This document shows positions 1 to 5,999 of a stretch of DNA of 6,001 nucleotides, piece after piece; within the stretch, counting starts at the first letter, position 1; every line of letters begins with the position of its first letter. The stretch spans positions 1 through 6,001 of the forward strand of contig JAWODG010000236.1 in the NCBI GenBank assembly GCA_046483385.1, in the 5' to 3' direction. The position numbers and the translations under genes were made by a program. The stretch is from B1Sed10-231 sp046483385 (GTDB taxonomy: Bacteria; Planctomycetota; Brocadiia; SM23-32). The notes under the pieces were generated by a model, which saw only the letters and a list, made by a program, of their open reading frames with translations, was not told where the DNA came from and did not search any database.

Positions 1-1981
1 GTGCGTATACGGGACTGGGGGTAATGTACTTACGGTCCCCGGGGGACACCAAGGTTCCGAACCGTGTGCTGCCGAGTTCCAGTTGTCTTGGCCCGATGGT
101 GGCCCAGCTGTTGTTGGCCACATGTTCATTCCAGAACCCGATCATCGCGTCTGGAAGCCGGGATGCCATCGCGCTTCCCGATAGGCAGCGACCGTAGGTT
201 TCCTCGAGCAGTGCCTGGCGGAACTGGTTCGTTTCATAGCCTTCTGCATTTTCCAGAACCTGGGCAGCCCGGGAACGGCGGACGGGGAGCGTAAGAAGCT
301 CACACGCGTTCGTTGCGGCAAACTCGACGACCTTGTCACGAAACTCGGTAGCCACGTCCCGCACAACCTCCGCGAACGAGGTGCAATCGCGAACGTTCCC
401 GGTAGGCGGGCCGCCGAATTCGATCCCATTCAGGTACGCCCCGACAGGCATCTGCCCGACAGGGCTCATAGGCCCGGAATCGGGCTCCGGCGTTCGACTC
501 GAGGGTTGTTCGCTTTCGTCTTCACGATGTTCCTGCGTGGTGCCGTCTCTTGCCAGGGTATCTTGTGGCGATTCGTGGTCGATGCTGCCGGTGCGCTCGG
601 CATTCTGTTCCGCCAGATCCTCGTTGAGCTCGTCCAGCGTCATGCCGTCCTCCGGTGTGCTGCGGTCGGCTGACAAGGCATCGGTCGGGGACTCGTAATC
701 GACGCCGTCGACCTGGTCCGCGTTTCTCGCTGCAAGATCCTCATTAACATCATCGAGCGTCGTACCATCCTCCGGCGTGCTGCGATCGCGTGAGAGGGCG
801 CCAGTCGGGGATTCGTAATCGACATCCTCAACCTGTTCCGCATTACGTGCCGCGAGCTGCTCATTGTACTCCTCGAGCGTCATACCGCTGTCGCGGGACG
901 ACTGTACGGCTTCCTCCCTCTCCCCCCCGCGCGCTTCGGCCTCGCGCCCTGCCGCTGCCGTCGCCTGCTTGGCGATCTGCTCCTGATCGGGAAGCTCGCG
1001 CTGGGTGTCCGCTGCACCGGTCAGGGCCTGCTCGCTTGCGCCGTCGCTTCCCACATCCTCCGGCGCGTCGAGCGGCTCGACGTCTGCCTGCTCGCTTGAT
1101 CCCGCGCCCTGCCGTTCCCGCAGGATGGCCGCCGTCGGTGATTGGTTGTCGGGCATCGTCAAGCCGTCGTCTGATCCACCCGGCAGATCCACGCCGGCCG
1201 AGGCCACGGCCTGTTCGCCGGAGGCGTCCCGGATATCGGCCAGCTGCGCCGCTGTCAGGACCTCGCCATAGACCCGCACGTCATCGATGGCGATGCCGAC
1301 CGCCGGCGCAACCGCAGGATCGAAGGTCCGGGCGCCGATGAAAACCCAGGCTTGTGGATCGGCGTCCGGATCGTTGGGATTCACGTGCTTGCTGGCGTCG
1401 TAGAGTGAATGGGTCCTGACGCCGTCCCTGTCGTACGTCGAATCATTCTGCAGTACATGAAGCGTCTGCGCAGGCACATCAAGCGTCCCGGCAATGAAAA
1501 CCCATTCTTCGGTCGGCGAATAGCTACCGGCCAGAAGCGCCGCCCGCGCTCCGCGCATGTTCGCTTTCACACCATAGCGGCGCTTGGAAAGCCGCAGGGC
1601 CGGGGTAGTGCCTTGGCTACCGGTCGAGATGATCGAATGGTCCGTGTCCGGTGCCGTTTCGTCTGCCCGCACCCAGGCGGTCATGGTCACCTGCGGGTAC
1701 TGGTCCGGCGAAAGATCGACCGGCACGGCAATGACCGAGCGACCATCGAATTTCATCGCGCTGCCGATGCGTCCCTGCACCGTCACCGGTGCTGTGCCCA
1801 CAACCTCGGCCTTGCCGGCACCGCCGCCGGCGTTGTGAACGGATCCGTCCAGTGGCAGGTGAACGAGCAATTCCTGCGCATTTACCGTCAGCGTCCAAAG
1901 CGTGGTAACGGTTGACAGCCACAACAAGCGAACGATCTCCCGAAAGATCTTTTTCCTTAGCCCTGTCAGCAAATCGTGCAT
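1..1981 (-). CDS. Exported LamG-domain protein with acidic 40-residue tandem repeats (C-terminus outside window)
   Basis: The frame is open from the ATG at 1981 to the left edge (660 codons, no stop), so the C-terminus is missing. The start is fixed by AGGAG six bases upstream. Residues 1-35 look like a Sec signal peptide: KK/R-rich start, hydrophobic core around 19-33, likely cleavage VNA|QE. Residues about 38-250 resemble a LamG/concanavalin-like jelly roll: LLVHLPLDGSV at the start, AMKFDGR, VTMTAWVRAD, and the typical closing strand IDDVRVYGEVLTAAQLADI. Such domains usually bind glycans or act as adhesion modules outside the cell. Residues about 262-510 are rich in D, E, Q, A, S and P with few bulky hydrophobics, so probably disordered; they contain three 40-residue repeats (365-484). 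Residues about 515-660 look folded, with C533, C560 and C599 and the segment NSWATIGPRQLELG, but I do not recognise this region. The gene follows the NTF2-like gene by 71 bp and is probably co-transcribed with it. A surface or secreted binding protein is inference; the LamG call is fairly secure. Confidence 0.85.
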   Translation of the reverse strand, partial: MHDLLTGLRKKIFREIVRLLWLSTVTTLWTLTVNAQELLVHLPLDGSVHNAGGGAGKAEVVGTAPVTVQGRIGSAMKFDGRSVIAVPVDLSPDQYPQVTMTAWVRADETAPDTDHSIISTGSQGTTPALRLSKRRYGVKANMRGARAALLAGSYSPTEEWVFIAGTLDVPAQTLHVLQNDSTYDRDGVRTHSLYDASKHVNPNDPDADPQAWVFIGARTFDPAVAPAVGIAIDDVRVYGEVLTAAQLADIRDASGEQAVASAGVDLPGGSDDGLTMPDNQSPTAAILRERQGAGSSEQADVEPLDAPEDVGSDGASEQALTGAADTQRELPDQEQIAKQATAAAGREAEARGGEREEAVQSSRDSGMTLEEYNEQLAARNAEQVEDVDYESPTGALSRDRSTPEDGTTLDDVNEDLAARNADQVDGVDYESPTDALSADRSTPEDGMTLDELNEDLAEQNAERTGSIDHESPQDTLARDGTTQEHREDESEQPSSRTPEPDSGPMSPVGQMPVGAYLNGIEFGGPPTGNVRDCTSFAEVVRDVATEFRDKVVEFAATNACELLTLPVRRSRAAQVLENAEGYETNQFRQALLEETYGRCLSGSAMASRLPDAMIGFWNEHVANNSWATIGPRQLELGSTRFGTLVSPGDRKYITPSPVYA
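530..889 (-). repeat. Three tandem 120-bp repeats encoding 40-residue acidic units
   Basis: Residues 365-404, 405-444 and 445-484 of the LamG protein form three in-register units with no indels. Shared positions include G-x-T-L (366-369, 406-409, 446-449), N-E-x-L-A (373-377 and equivalents), N-A, and D-[YH]-E-S-P (388-392 and equivalents). By hand count units 1 and 2 share 29 of 40 residues, and units 2 and 3 share 21 of 40. The period also shows in the DNA: 650-709 and 770-829 are closely similar. The pattern suggests stepwise duplication, with units 1 and 2 the most recent pair. The units sit in a charged linker between two apparently folded regions, so a spacer or stalk is the simplest reading. 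Ligand or calcium binding by the Asp-rich stretch is possible but unproven. Confidence 0.9.
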
Positions 1982-1987
1982 TCTGTT

Positions 1988-1992
1988 CTCCT
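1988..1992 (-). promoter_or_regulatory. Shine-Dalgarno site of the LamG gene
   Basis: AGGAG on the minus strand, six bases before the ATG at 1981. It decides the start of a gene whose stop lies outside the window. Confidence 0.8.
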
Positions 1993-2052
1993 GAGCGTCA
2001 TGCCCCGTCGATTACGGCTGCTTCGTGCTTCGCCCGGTGGCAGACGCGTCCG

Positions 2053-2460
2053 TTATGGCATCCCCGCTATCCGCCGCTCCATTCCGCCCGCCTGGCGGGC
2101 ACCATCGGTCTCACTCACCGTGAAAACGTACAAATAACTCTTTCCGTCCTGGGTTCCGGGGACGGCAACCTGCAATAAAACGCCACCTGCACTCCATTGG
2201 CTGATCGACTCGAAATCGAACTCCACGGATCGGTAGAAATCGGCTCGCTCCGCAAAGCTTTCGGCATCGTGCCAGCGGCTCCCGTCTACGACATGCAGCG
2301 TCTCGGCCCGGTCGCGGTCTTCGTTCCGGATGGCCTCGATCAATGCAACCACTACCTCGGTGGCAGTCTCGGCTTGTTCGGTTGCGGCGTCGGCGCGCCC
2401 GATGCTGGCGGCAAGGACGATCATGAGCGCGAGGCTGCAAAGTGCAGATATGGCTCTCAT
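2053..2460 (-). CDS. Small exported protein, possibly NTF2-like
   Basis: 135 residues. The start at 2460 is supported by GGAGG nine bases upstream. Residues 1-25 form a clear signal peptide (one Arg, hydrophobic ALCSLALMIVLAASI, cleavage near ADA|ATEQ). C8 lies inside the hydrophobic core and is not a lipobox, so a soluble periplasmic or secreted protein is expected. The mature part begins with an amphipathic helix (TEVVVALIEAIRNEDRDRAE, about 34-53), followed by WHDAESFAERADFYRSVEF and alternating beta-type segments (GGVLLQVAVPG, SYLYVFTVSE). This helix-then-curved-sheet order and size resemble NTF2-like or DUF4878-type proteins, but the similarity is only structural in flavour and no catalytic residues can be named. 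It lies 50 bp after the peptidase gene and 71 bp before the LamG gene in the same direction, so it may serve the same exported complex or pathway. I would call it hypothetical if forced. Confidence 0.8.
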   Translation of the reverse strand: MRAISALCSLALMIVLAASIGRADAATEQAETATEVVVALIEAIRNEDRDRAETLHVVDGSRWHDAESFAERADFYRSVEFDFESISQWSAGGVLLQVAVPGTQDGKSYLYVFTVSETDGARQAGGMERRIAGMP

Positions 2461-2469
2461 TGGCTACTT

Positions 2470-2474
2470 CCTCC
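2470..2474 (-). promoter_or_regulatory. Shine-Dalgarno site of the small exported protein gene
   Basis: GGAGG on the minus strand (part of GGAGGAA, 2468-2474), nine bases before the ATG at 2460. It supports independent translation initiation within the probable operon. Confidence 0.7.
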
Positions 2475-2483
2475 GGATTTTTG

Positions 2484-2489
2484 AGTATA
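2484..2489 (-). promoter_or_regulatory. Possible -10 element in the 50-bp spacer before the small exported gene
   Basis: TATACT on the minus strand, 23 bases before the start codon. It matches the sigma70 -10 consensus at five of six positions, but no convincing -35 box is found at 16-18 bp (best is TAGGCT, three of six). The same nine bases, CCTATACTC on the minus strand, also occur before the peptidase gene. It may be an internal promoter, a shared activator-dependent site, or coincidence. Confidence 0.3.
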
Positions 2490-2510
2490 GGGCGGTTAGC
2501 GGTTGCGAGC

Positions 2511-4898
2511 CTACTGCCCGCCGTCCTCCGGCCCGCCGGGCCAGCTCAGCCACTCGTCGATCTGCTCCGAGGGCGGGAGTTCTGGCGGCCCGCCGGCGGC
2601 GGTCTTCTCCAATCGCGCCACCACCCGCGCGGTGCCCCAGTCGTTCCAGCGCCGGTCTTCGGTGTCGGCATCCAGGCCGAAGTTCACGAGGGTGACCAGA
2701 TAGTAGCGGGCGACCGCCCGGTCCGGCGGCGGCCCGGGCAGACGCAGGGTCGCCTCGCTCGGGCCCGTCATCATGGACTCGGCGGCCTTCAGGTCCCGGC
2801 CAATACGCTCGGCGAAGCCCGGCCCCATCATCTGCTCCAGCATGGCGCGCTCCCCGGCGGACATGTCCCGCATCTCCCGGGCGAGCTTCGCCTCCACCCC
2901 GTCCAGCGCGTCCAGCTTTCCGCCCGCAACCGACAGGGTCGGCTCGAAGCGCTCGCCCGGAAAAAAGAGGACCAGGGCCTCGTCGTCGAGCACCGCCATG
3001 ACCAAGAAGCTGGCGAATGCCTGTGCCCGGCCTTCCGCCTCGGAGCGCAGGGCGACGCGAATCGTCAAGGGCTCAGGCGCATCCACGACCCAGCCCCAAG
3101 TATGGAATCCGCGCGCCTCACCGTCGTTGCCCAGGCACCCCTGCAGCCCGCCCGGAGGTGTGGTTCGCAAGCTGCCGCTGGTGTCTGCCCTGAAGCGGAT
3201 GGCGAAGGTCGCCCCGTCCGCGTCGCTGTCGAGCACGCGCGCCAGGGTCTCCGTCTGCACCTCACCGGACAGGGCTCGGCCCCCGGCTGTGGCGGCGTGG
3301 CCGAAGCGCACCGCCTGATATACCGGCCCGCCGGTCCAGGCGTCATCGACGGCCGAGCGGTCGTGGACGTCCACCTGCTTGCGCCCGTAGTACCGCCCGC
3401 CGTTGCAGCCCCGGCCCCGACGGCTCCGATCCCGCTGGAACGGGGCATTGGCCAGCGCCTGCTCGAGATTCTCCCGGGCGCCCGCGCTTCCATGGAGCAT
3501 GCCGGGAAAGGCATGGCTGTAGAGGTAGGCGAGGTACTCGGCATTGTCCCGCATGGCGGCGACCAGGCGGTCGCTGTTTGTGCAGCCGGGCGAGCACCAT
3601 TCCAGCGGGCCCTTCTCCGGCCCGCGGTACTCGGCCGCCCCCACATCCCCGCGAAGCCAGCCGAAGTAGCGGTGCTGGGAGTCGATCTCGTGCAGGCGCA
3701 CCACCAGCTCGTAGCGGCGCTTCTCGCTCTCGCCCGCCTTGTTCGCCACGTTGGCCAGCACCAGGTTCAGCTCCGCGGAGGAGGTGCCGCGCAGCTCCCG
3801 GCGGTAGACATTGCGCCCGTCGGGCCCCGGACGGTCGTAGCGGATCCCATCCACCAGCAGATGCAGGTCCGGCCGCTCCTCGGCAAAGCCGATCTCCAGC
3901 AGCACGGGCGTGTCCCGGCTCGTCTCCACTTTTAGCCGGGCGGAGCGGCCCGCCACCGGGTTCACGGACCCGCGGAAGCGGTGCTCCGCCTCCCGCTCGC
4001 CCGGCGGCAGGTCCGCCTCCAGCGATCGTGGCTCGCCGAAGCGGTCCAGCTCCAGGGTTGTGAAGAACCATGGCAGCAGCTCGTAGAGCCCGCCGTGGCC
4101 CTTCAATGCCCGGTCCACGCCGTCCAGACCCGCATTGGCCCTCAGGTCCTCCACCAGTACGTCGCGCAGGTAGGCGACCCCAGAGCGGGAGCCGATGTGC
4201 TTGCCCACCTTCAGCCAGAAATGGTAAGTGCCGTAGGCCTGTCCCCGATCGGCGGGGCGATGCAGAGGGCTGTCGTAGAAGCGTTCCCCCGACAGGATGC
4301 GCAGCTCGGTCGCGTGCTCGTCCGCGTAGGCCCGCGTGACCGCATCAGCCGTTCCTTCGAAGATCCAGTCCCGGGTCTGGCCGGAGAGCTCCTGGTAGCC
4401 ATTCTGGACTGCGTGAAAAAGCTCGTGGACGGGCACGAAAGTCTGCTCGAGCCGTCGGCGGAACTGCGGGTCGTCGAAGTCCTCGCCCGGCGCGCCCATG
4501 GCGAAGAAGGCGTCGCTCCGCAGATAGATCTCGCGGTCCGTCTGATCGTAGACCCCCAGGTAGCTCTGACCCTCGTCGCCGGCGGTCGCACGGTCCGATA
4601 CATGGGCAATGTAGGCTTCGGGTGTCACGCGCGGCGGTGCACCCTCCCGCTCATCCATGCGCACATCCATCTCCAAGGCTGGCGGCCCGAAGCCCAGGGA
4701 CTCTAGCCAGACGCTCGCGCGCCTCAGACCCTCCTCGTACACCTCGTCGGCCGGGGAGCAGACCAGCGGATGTCGGCAGCCGACATCCCAGTCGGTCGTG
4801 GGCCAGCCGGCCTCGGGTGTGGCGGCGCCTGCTGGAGCCACCGCCCATGTGAAGATGACGATCGCGGCCAGCGCGGGGCCTCTGCGGTGCGTCTTCAT
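2511..4898 (-). CDS. Exported gluzincin-type zinc metallopeptidase-like protein
   Basis: 795 residues from the ATG at 4898, chosen because AGGAGG lies six bases upstream and a signal peptide begins exactly there (KTHRRG, hydrophobic AALAAIVIFTWAVA-like core, cleavage near AGA|AT, residue 25). The frame is open 39 codons further up, but that stretch looks non-coding. HELFH at 158-162 followed by Glu181 in WIFEGTAD gives HExxH-X18-E, the zinc-site spacing of gluzincins such as M1 peptidases: His158 and His162 plus Glu181 as ligands, Glu159 as general base. The M1 GxMEN exopeptidase motif is not seen, so M1 aminopeptidase function should not be assumed. Residues about 311-402 look like a beta-sandwich. 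The rest (about 403-795) is unrecognised, with a charged helical stretch at about 668-711. Six cysteines (41, 47, 435, 439, 498, 588) could form disulfides in the exported protein. It is the first gene of the three-gene exported cassette. The substrate is unknown. Confidence 0.85.
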   Translation of the reverse strand: MKTHRRGPALAAIVIFTWAVAPAGAATPEAGWPTTDWDVGCRHPLVCSPADEVYEEGLRRASVWLESLGFGPPALEMDVRMDEREGAPPRVTPEAYIAHVSDRATAGDEGQSYLGVYDQTDREIYLRSDAFFAMGAPGEDFDDPQFRRRLEQTFVPVHELFHAVQNGYQELSGQTRDWIFEGTADAVTRAYADEHATELRILSGERFYDSPLHRPADRGQAYGTYHFWLKVGKHIGSRSGVAYLRDVLVEDLRANAGLDGVDRALKGHGGLYELLPWFFTTLELDRFGEPRSLEADLPPGEREAEHRFRGSVNPVAGRSARLKVETSRDTPVLLEIGFAEERPDLHLLVDGIRYDRPGPDGRNVYRRELRGTSSAELNLVLANVANKAGESEKRRYELVVRLHEIDSQHRYFGWLRGDVGAAEYRGPEKGPLEWCSPGCTNSDRLVAAMRDNAEYLAYLYSHAFPGMLHGSAGARENLEQALANAPFQRDRSRRGRGCNGGRYYGRKQVDVHDRSAVDDAWTGGPVYQAVRFGHAATAGGRALSGEVQTETLARVLDSDADGATFAIRFRADTSGSLRTTPPGGLQGCLGNDGEARGFHTWGWVVDAPEPLTIRVALRSEAEGRAQAFASFLVMAVLDDEALVLFFPGERFEPTLSVAGGKLDALDGVEAKLAREMRDMSAGERAMLEQMMGPGFAERIGRDLKAAESMMTGPSEATLRLPGPPPDRAVARYYLVTLVNFGLDADTEDRRWNDWGTARVVARLEKTAAGGPPELPPSEQIDEWLSWPGGPEDGGQ

Positions 4899-4904
4899 GG
4901 GGCG

Positions 4905-4910
4905 CCTCCT
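4905..4910 (-). promoter_or_regulatory. Shine-Dalgarno site that fixes the peptidase start at 4898
   Basis: A perfect AGGAGG on the minus strand, six bases before the ATG at 4898. It is the main reason to reject the upstream in-frame start at 5015. Confidence 0.85.
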
Positions 4911-4946
4911 CGTCGCCGGGGCTTGCGGGGGTGCTCTATCGGTCGG

Positions 4947-4975
4947 AGTATAGGACGAAGAAAACCCCTTTTCAG
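4947..4975 (-). promoter_or_regulatory. Probable sigma70-type promoter of the exported cassette
   Basis: On the minus strand CTGAAA (4970-4975, four of six to the -35 consensus) is followed after 17 bases by TATACT (4947-4952, five of six to the -10 consensus). Transcription would begin near 4940, about 40 bases before the peptidase start codon. The spacer is AT-richer than its surroundings and holds a small inverted repeat (GAAAA-4-TTTTC, 4960-4973) that could be an operator, although it is short. Confidence 0.5.
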
Positions 4976-4987
4976 GAAATGTCCAAC

Positions 4988-5017
4988 GCTTGTTCGCCGC
5001 CGGCAATCGGAACAAGC
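4988..5017. repeat. 8-bp perfect inverted repeat, 14-base loop
   Basis: GCTTGTTC at 4988-4995 is repeated in inverted form as GAACAAGC at 5010-5017. The arms contain CTTG/GTTC, the tetranucleotides at which IS91-family elements are known to insert. It could mark an element end or be a regulatory dyad upstream of the cassette promoter. The GC-rich loop and lack of a following T-run argue against a terminator. Confidence 0.55.
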
Positions 5018-5110
5018 CGCCTTCTATGGCCCAAACCCGTGCTCCGTTCGGTCATCGCCCGTCGCCAGCACATCCATAGCCCCCAAGAGCGCCACGCCCG
5101 CACGATTTCA

Positions 5111-5125
5111 GGCTGGCGGCCAGCC
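5111..5125. repeat. Tight GC-rich hairpin downstream of the transposase remnant
   Basis: GGCTGG, CGG, CCAGCC: a six-base stem (seven if the loop closes) about 70 bases past the transposase stop on the minus strand. There is no U-run, so it is a poor intrinsic terminator. IS91-family 3' ends carry short hairpins, which makes an element-end role possible but unproven. Confidence 0.4.
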
Positions 5126-5192
5126 GGTACCCTAAAGTGTGCCTCCAGGGAACAGCATCCGGGGTGGAACGAGGACGATGGTGTCAGCCGAA

Positions 5193-5381
5193 TTACGTTG
5201 TAGTCGGCGCCCAGCTTTCGGGTAACGGGAAGGGTTCGCAGGTTTCGTCTTTTGTCTTCAGGTGATCGAGGATCGTCTGAATCACGACCGGATTCTCGAT
5301 ACAGGCGATGATTCGCACCGCCCCGCCGCAGGCCGCGCAGGTTTCAATGTCGATACCGAAGACCATTTTCCAGTGGCAGGT
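5193..5381 (-). mobile_element. IS91-like transposase, C-terminal remnant
   Basis: The minus-strand frame between a stop at 5382-5384 and a stop at 5193-5195 reads MVFGIDIETCAACGG, then a run with IIACIENPVVIQTILDHL, ending in LPESWAPTTT. The pattern VF-IDIE-C-x2-C-GG-x-[VL]-R-[VI]-IA-IEDP-VI-IL-HL followed by LPES-AP is, as I recall it, the conserved tail of IS91-family (Y2-type, HUH) transposases. Only about 60 residues remain out of a normal length of roughly 300-500. The catalytic HUH and tyrosine region is absent, so it is inactive. The break lies between about 5366 and 5402, next to the phosphatase fragment. The family call rests on memory of the motif; a search with this peptide would settle it. 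Confidence 0.72.
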
Positions 5382-5401
5382 TTACGTCGGGCTGCAGCCG
5401 C

Positions 5402-5446
5402 TCATCCGACCTCACTGACTGCCCGCTCAGGGTCGAAAGTGCCCAT
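5402..5446 (-). pseudogene. 14-codon ORF overlapping the phosphatase stop, possible start of a lost gene
   Basis: The ATG at 5446 overlaps the phosphatase TGA in a TGATG arrangement, typical of translationally coupled operon genes. The frame reads MGTFDPERAVSEVG and then stops at 5402-5404, at or near the junction with the transposase remnant. It may be the N-terminal scrap of the gene that originally followed the phosphatase. No family can be named, and a chance ORF remains possible. Confidence 0.3.
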
Positions 5447-5904
5447 CACGCGAATCCGTTCCCACCGCCTTCGGCCAGTTCCCTCACGGCCGCGACCGCG
5501 ACGTTGTCACCGCTCGGGCCAGCGCGCCGGACGGCAAGGTCCACCAGATCGGTCAACGATTCCTCCAGGTTACTGGCCGCAAGTGCGGCTGACATTTCCT
5601 CGGCGGCGATCTGTTCCCAGAAACCGTCCGAGCACAGCAGGAAGCGATCCTGCGGCCGAATAGAGGCGCTTCCGTGCGTGGTCTCGGGTGGGTACTCGCC
5701 GCCGATGCTGCGCAGCAGCTTGTTCTGGTCAGGGTGGGTCGCCATGGCCTCTTCGGCGACCTGGCCCGCCTCCACCAACTCCTGCACGAGTGAGTGGTCC
5801 CGGGTGCGAACCCTCAGTTCCCGATCGCGAAAAAGGTAGAGTCGGCTGTCGCCAACGTGGACCCAGCACGCCCTGGACTCCCGGACAATCAGCGCCACCA
5901 GGGT
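5446..5904 (-). pseudogene. PP2C-type serine/threonine phosphatase, N-terminally truncated
   Basis: The C-terminal half of a bacterial PP2C (PphA/Stp/PppA-like) phosphatase, which removes phosphate from Ser/Thr residues in a Mn/Mg-dependent reaction. Homology is visible from TLVALIV (about 5904) to the TGA at 5446: HVGDSRLYLFRDREL, the segment DHSLVQELVEAGQ, HPDQNKLLRSIGG, then FLLCSDGFWE and SGDNVAVAAVR. The metal-binding Asp residues of SDG and GDN are kept. The N-terminal motifs that supply other metal ligands and the phosphate-binding Arg (R-x-x-NED and DGMGG) are absent: upstream in this frame the sequence turns into an unrelated AT-richer segment with a TGA at 5956-5958. Family members are usually about 240-260 residues; about 153 remain. 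A GTG at 5898 could start a 150-residue product, but no good ribosome site is seen and the product would lack half the active site. I treat it as a dead fragment. Confidence 0.85.
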
Positions 5905-5999
5905 ACATTGGTCACAGGGTATTTCTTTTTGTGTTTCGTAATAATCATGCCGGTATCATGTGGTTGCCCACCACCTTCGGGATAAAACCCGGTTTGATT
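5889..5999 (-). pseudogene. AlaX-like alanyl-tRNA editing protein fragment (5' part, enters from right edge)
   Basis: The minus-strand frame open from the right edge reads NQTGFYPEGGGQPHDTG, followed by MIITKHKKKYPVTNV, and ends at a TGA at 5889-5891. FYPEGGGQP-D-G is the hallmark of AlaX proteins and related AlaRS/ThrRS-type editing domains, which hydrolyse mischarged Ser- or Gly-tRNA(Ala). In AlaX this motif lies about 30-50 residues from the N-terminus, so the start would be just beyond the window. The downstream HxxxH zinc motif of the editing site is missing: after about 5908 the DNA belongs to the phosphatase gene, and only PWWR is read before the stop. The segment is clearly AT-richer than everything to its left. 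It is broken in this assembly, but an assembly join cannot be excluded. Confidence 0.7.

Larger units (their letters stand above)
4899..5192. other. Non-coding spacer between the peptidase gene and the transposase remnant
   Basis: About 290 bases with no supportable gene. It contains the probable cassette promoter and Shine-Dalgarno site near its left end, an 8-bp inverted repeat at 4988-5017, and a tight hairpin at 5111-5125 without a T-run. Part of it may be the 3' end of the IS91-like element, whose transposase tail ends at 5193, but I cannot place the element boundary. Confidence 0.6.

Noticed and set aside
530..889. CRISPR-like array
   Set aside because: The 120-bp period is continuous coding sequence with divergence throughout and no repeat-spacer alternation.
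790..1915. Plus-strand open frames antisense to the LamG gene
   Set aside because: Arg/Pro-rich shadow translations; the minus frame has the LamG motifs, signal peptide and repeats.
2086..2100. Perfect hairpin GCCCGCC-T-GGCGGGC as a terminator
   Set aside because: It lies inside the coding sequence of the small exported protein, before its stop, and has no T-run.
2442..3935. 497-codon open frame on the plus strand
   Set aside because: It is antisense to the peptidase gene, whose minus-strand frame has a signal peptide, Shine-Dalgarno site and HExxH motif. The plus frame is Arg/Gly/Pro/Ala-rich, has no recognisable domain, and is the usual shadow in GC-rich coding DNA.
4899..5015. 39-residue N-terminal extension of the peptidase to an upstream start
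   Set aside because: It would bury the signal peptide, covers the candidate promoter, and has no ribosome site as good as AGGAGG before 4898.
5446..5898. Intact small PP2C phosphatase starting at GTG 5898
   Set aside because: It would lack the N-terminal metal and phosphate-binding motifs that all active family members need, and no good ribosome site precedes it.
5794..5985. 63-codon plus-strand ORF
   Set aside because: It is antisense to both the phosphatase and AlaX fragments and shows no domain.
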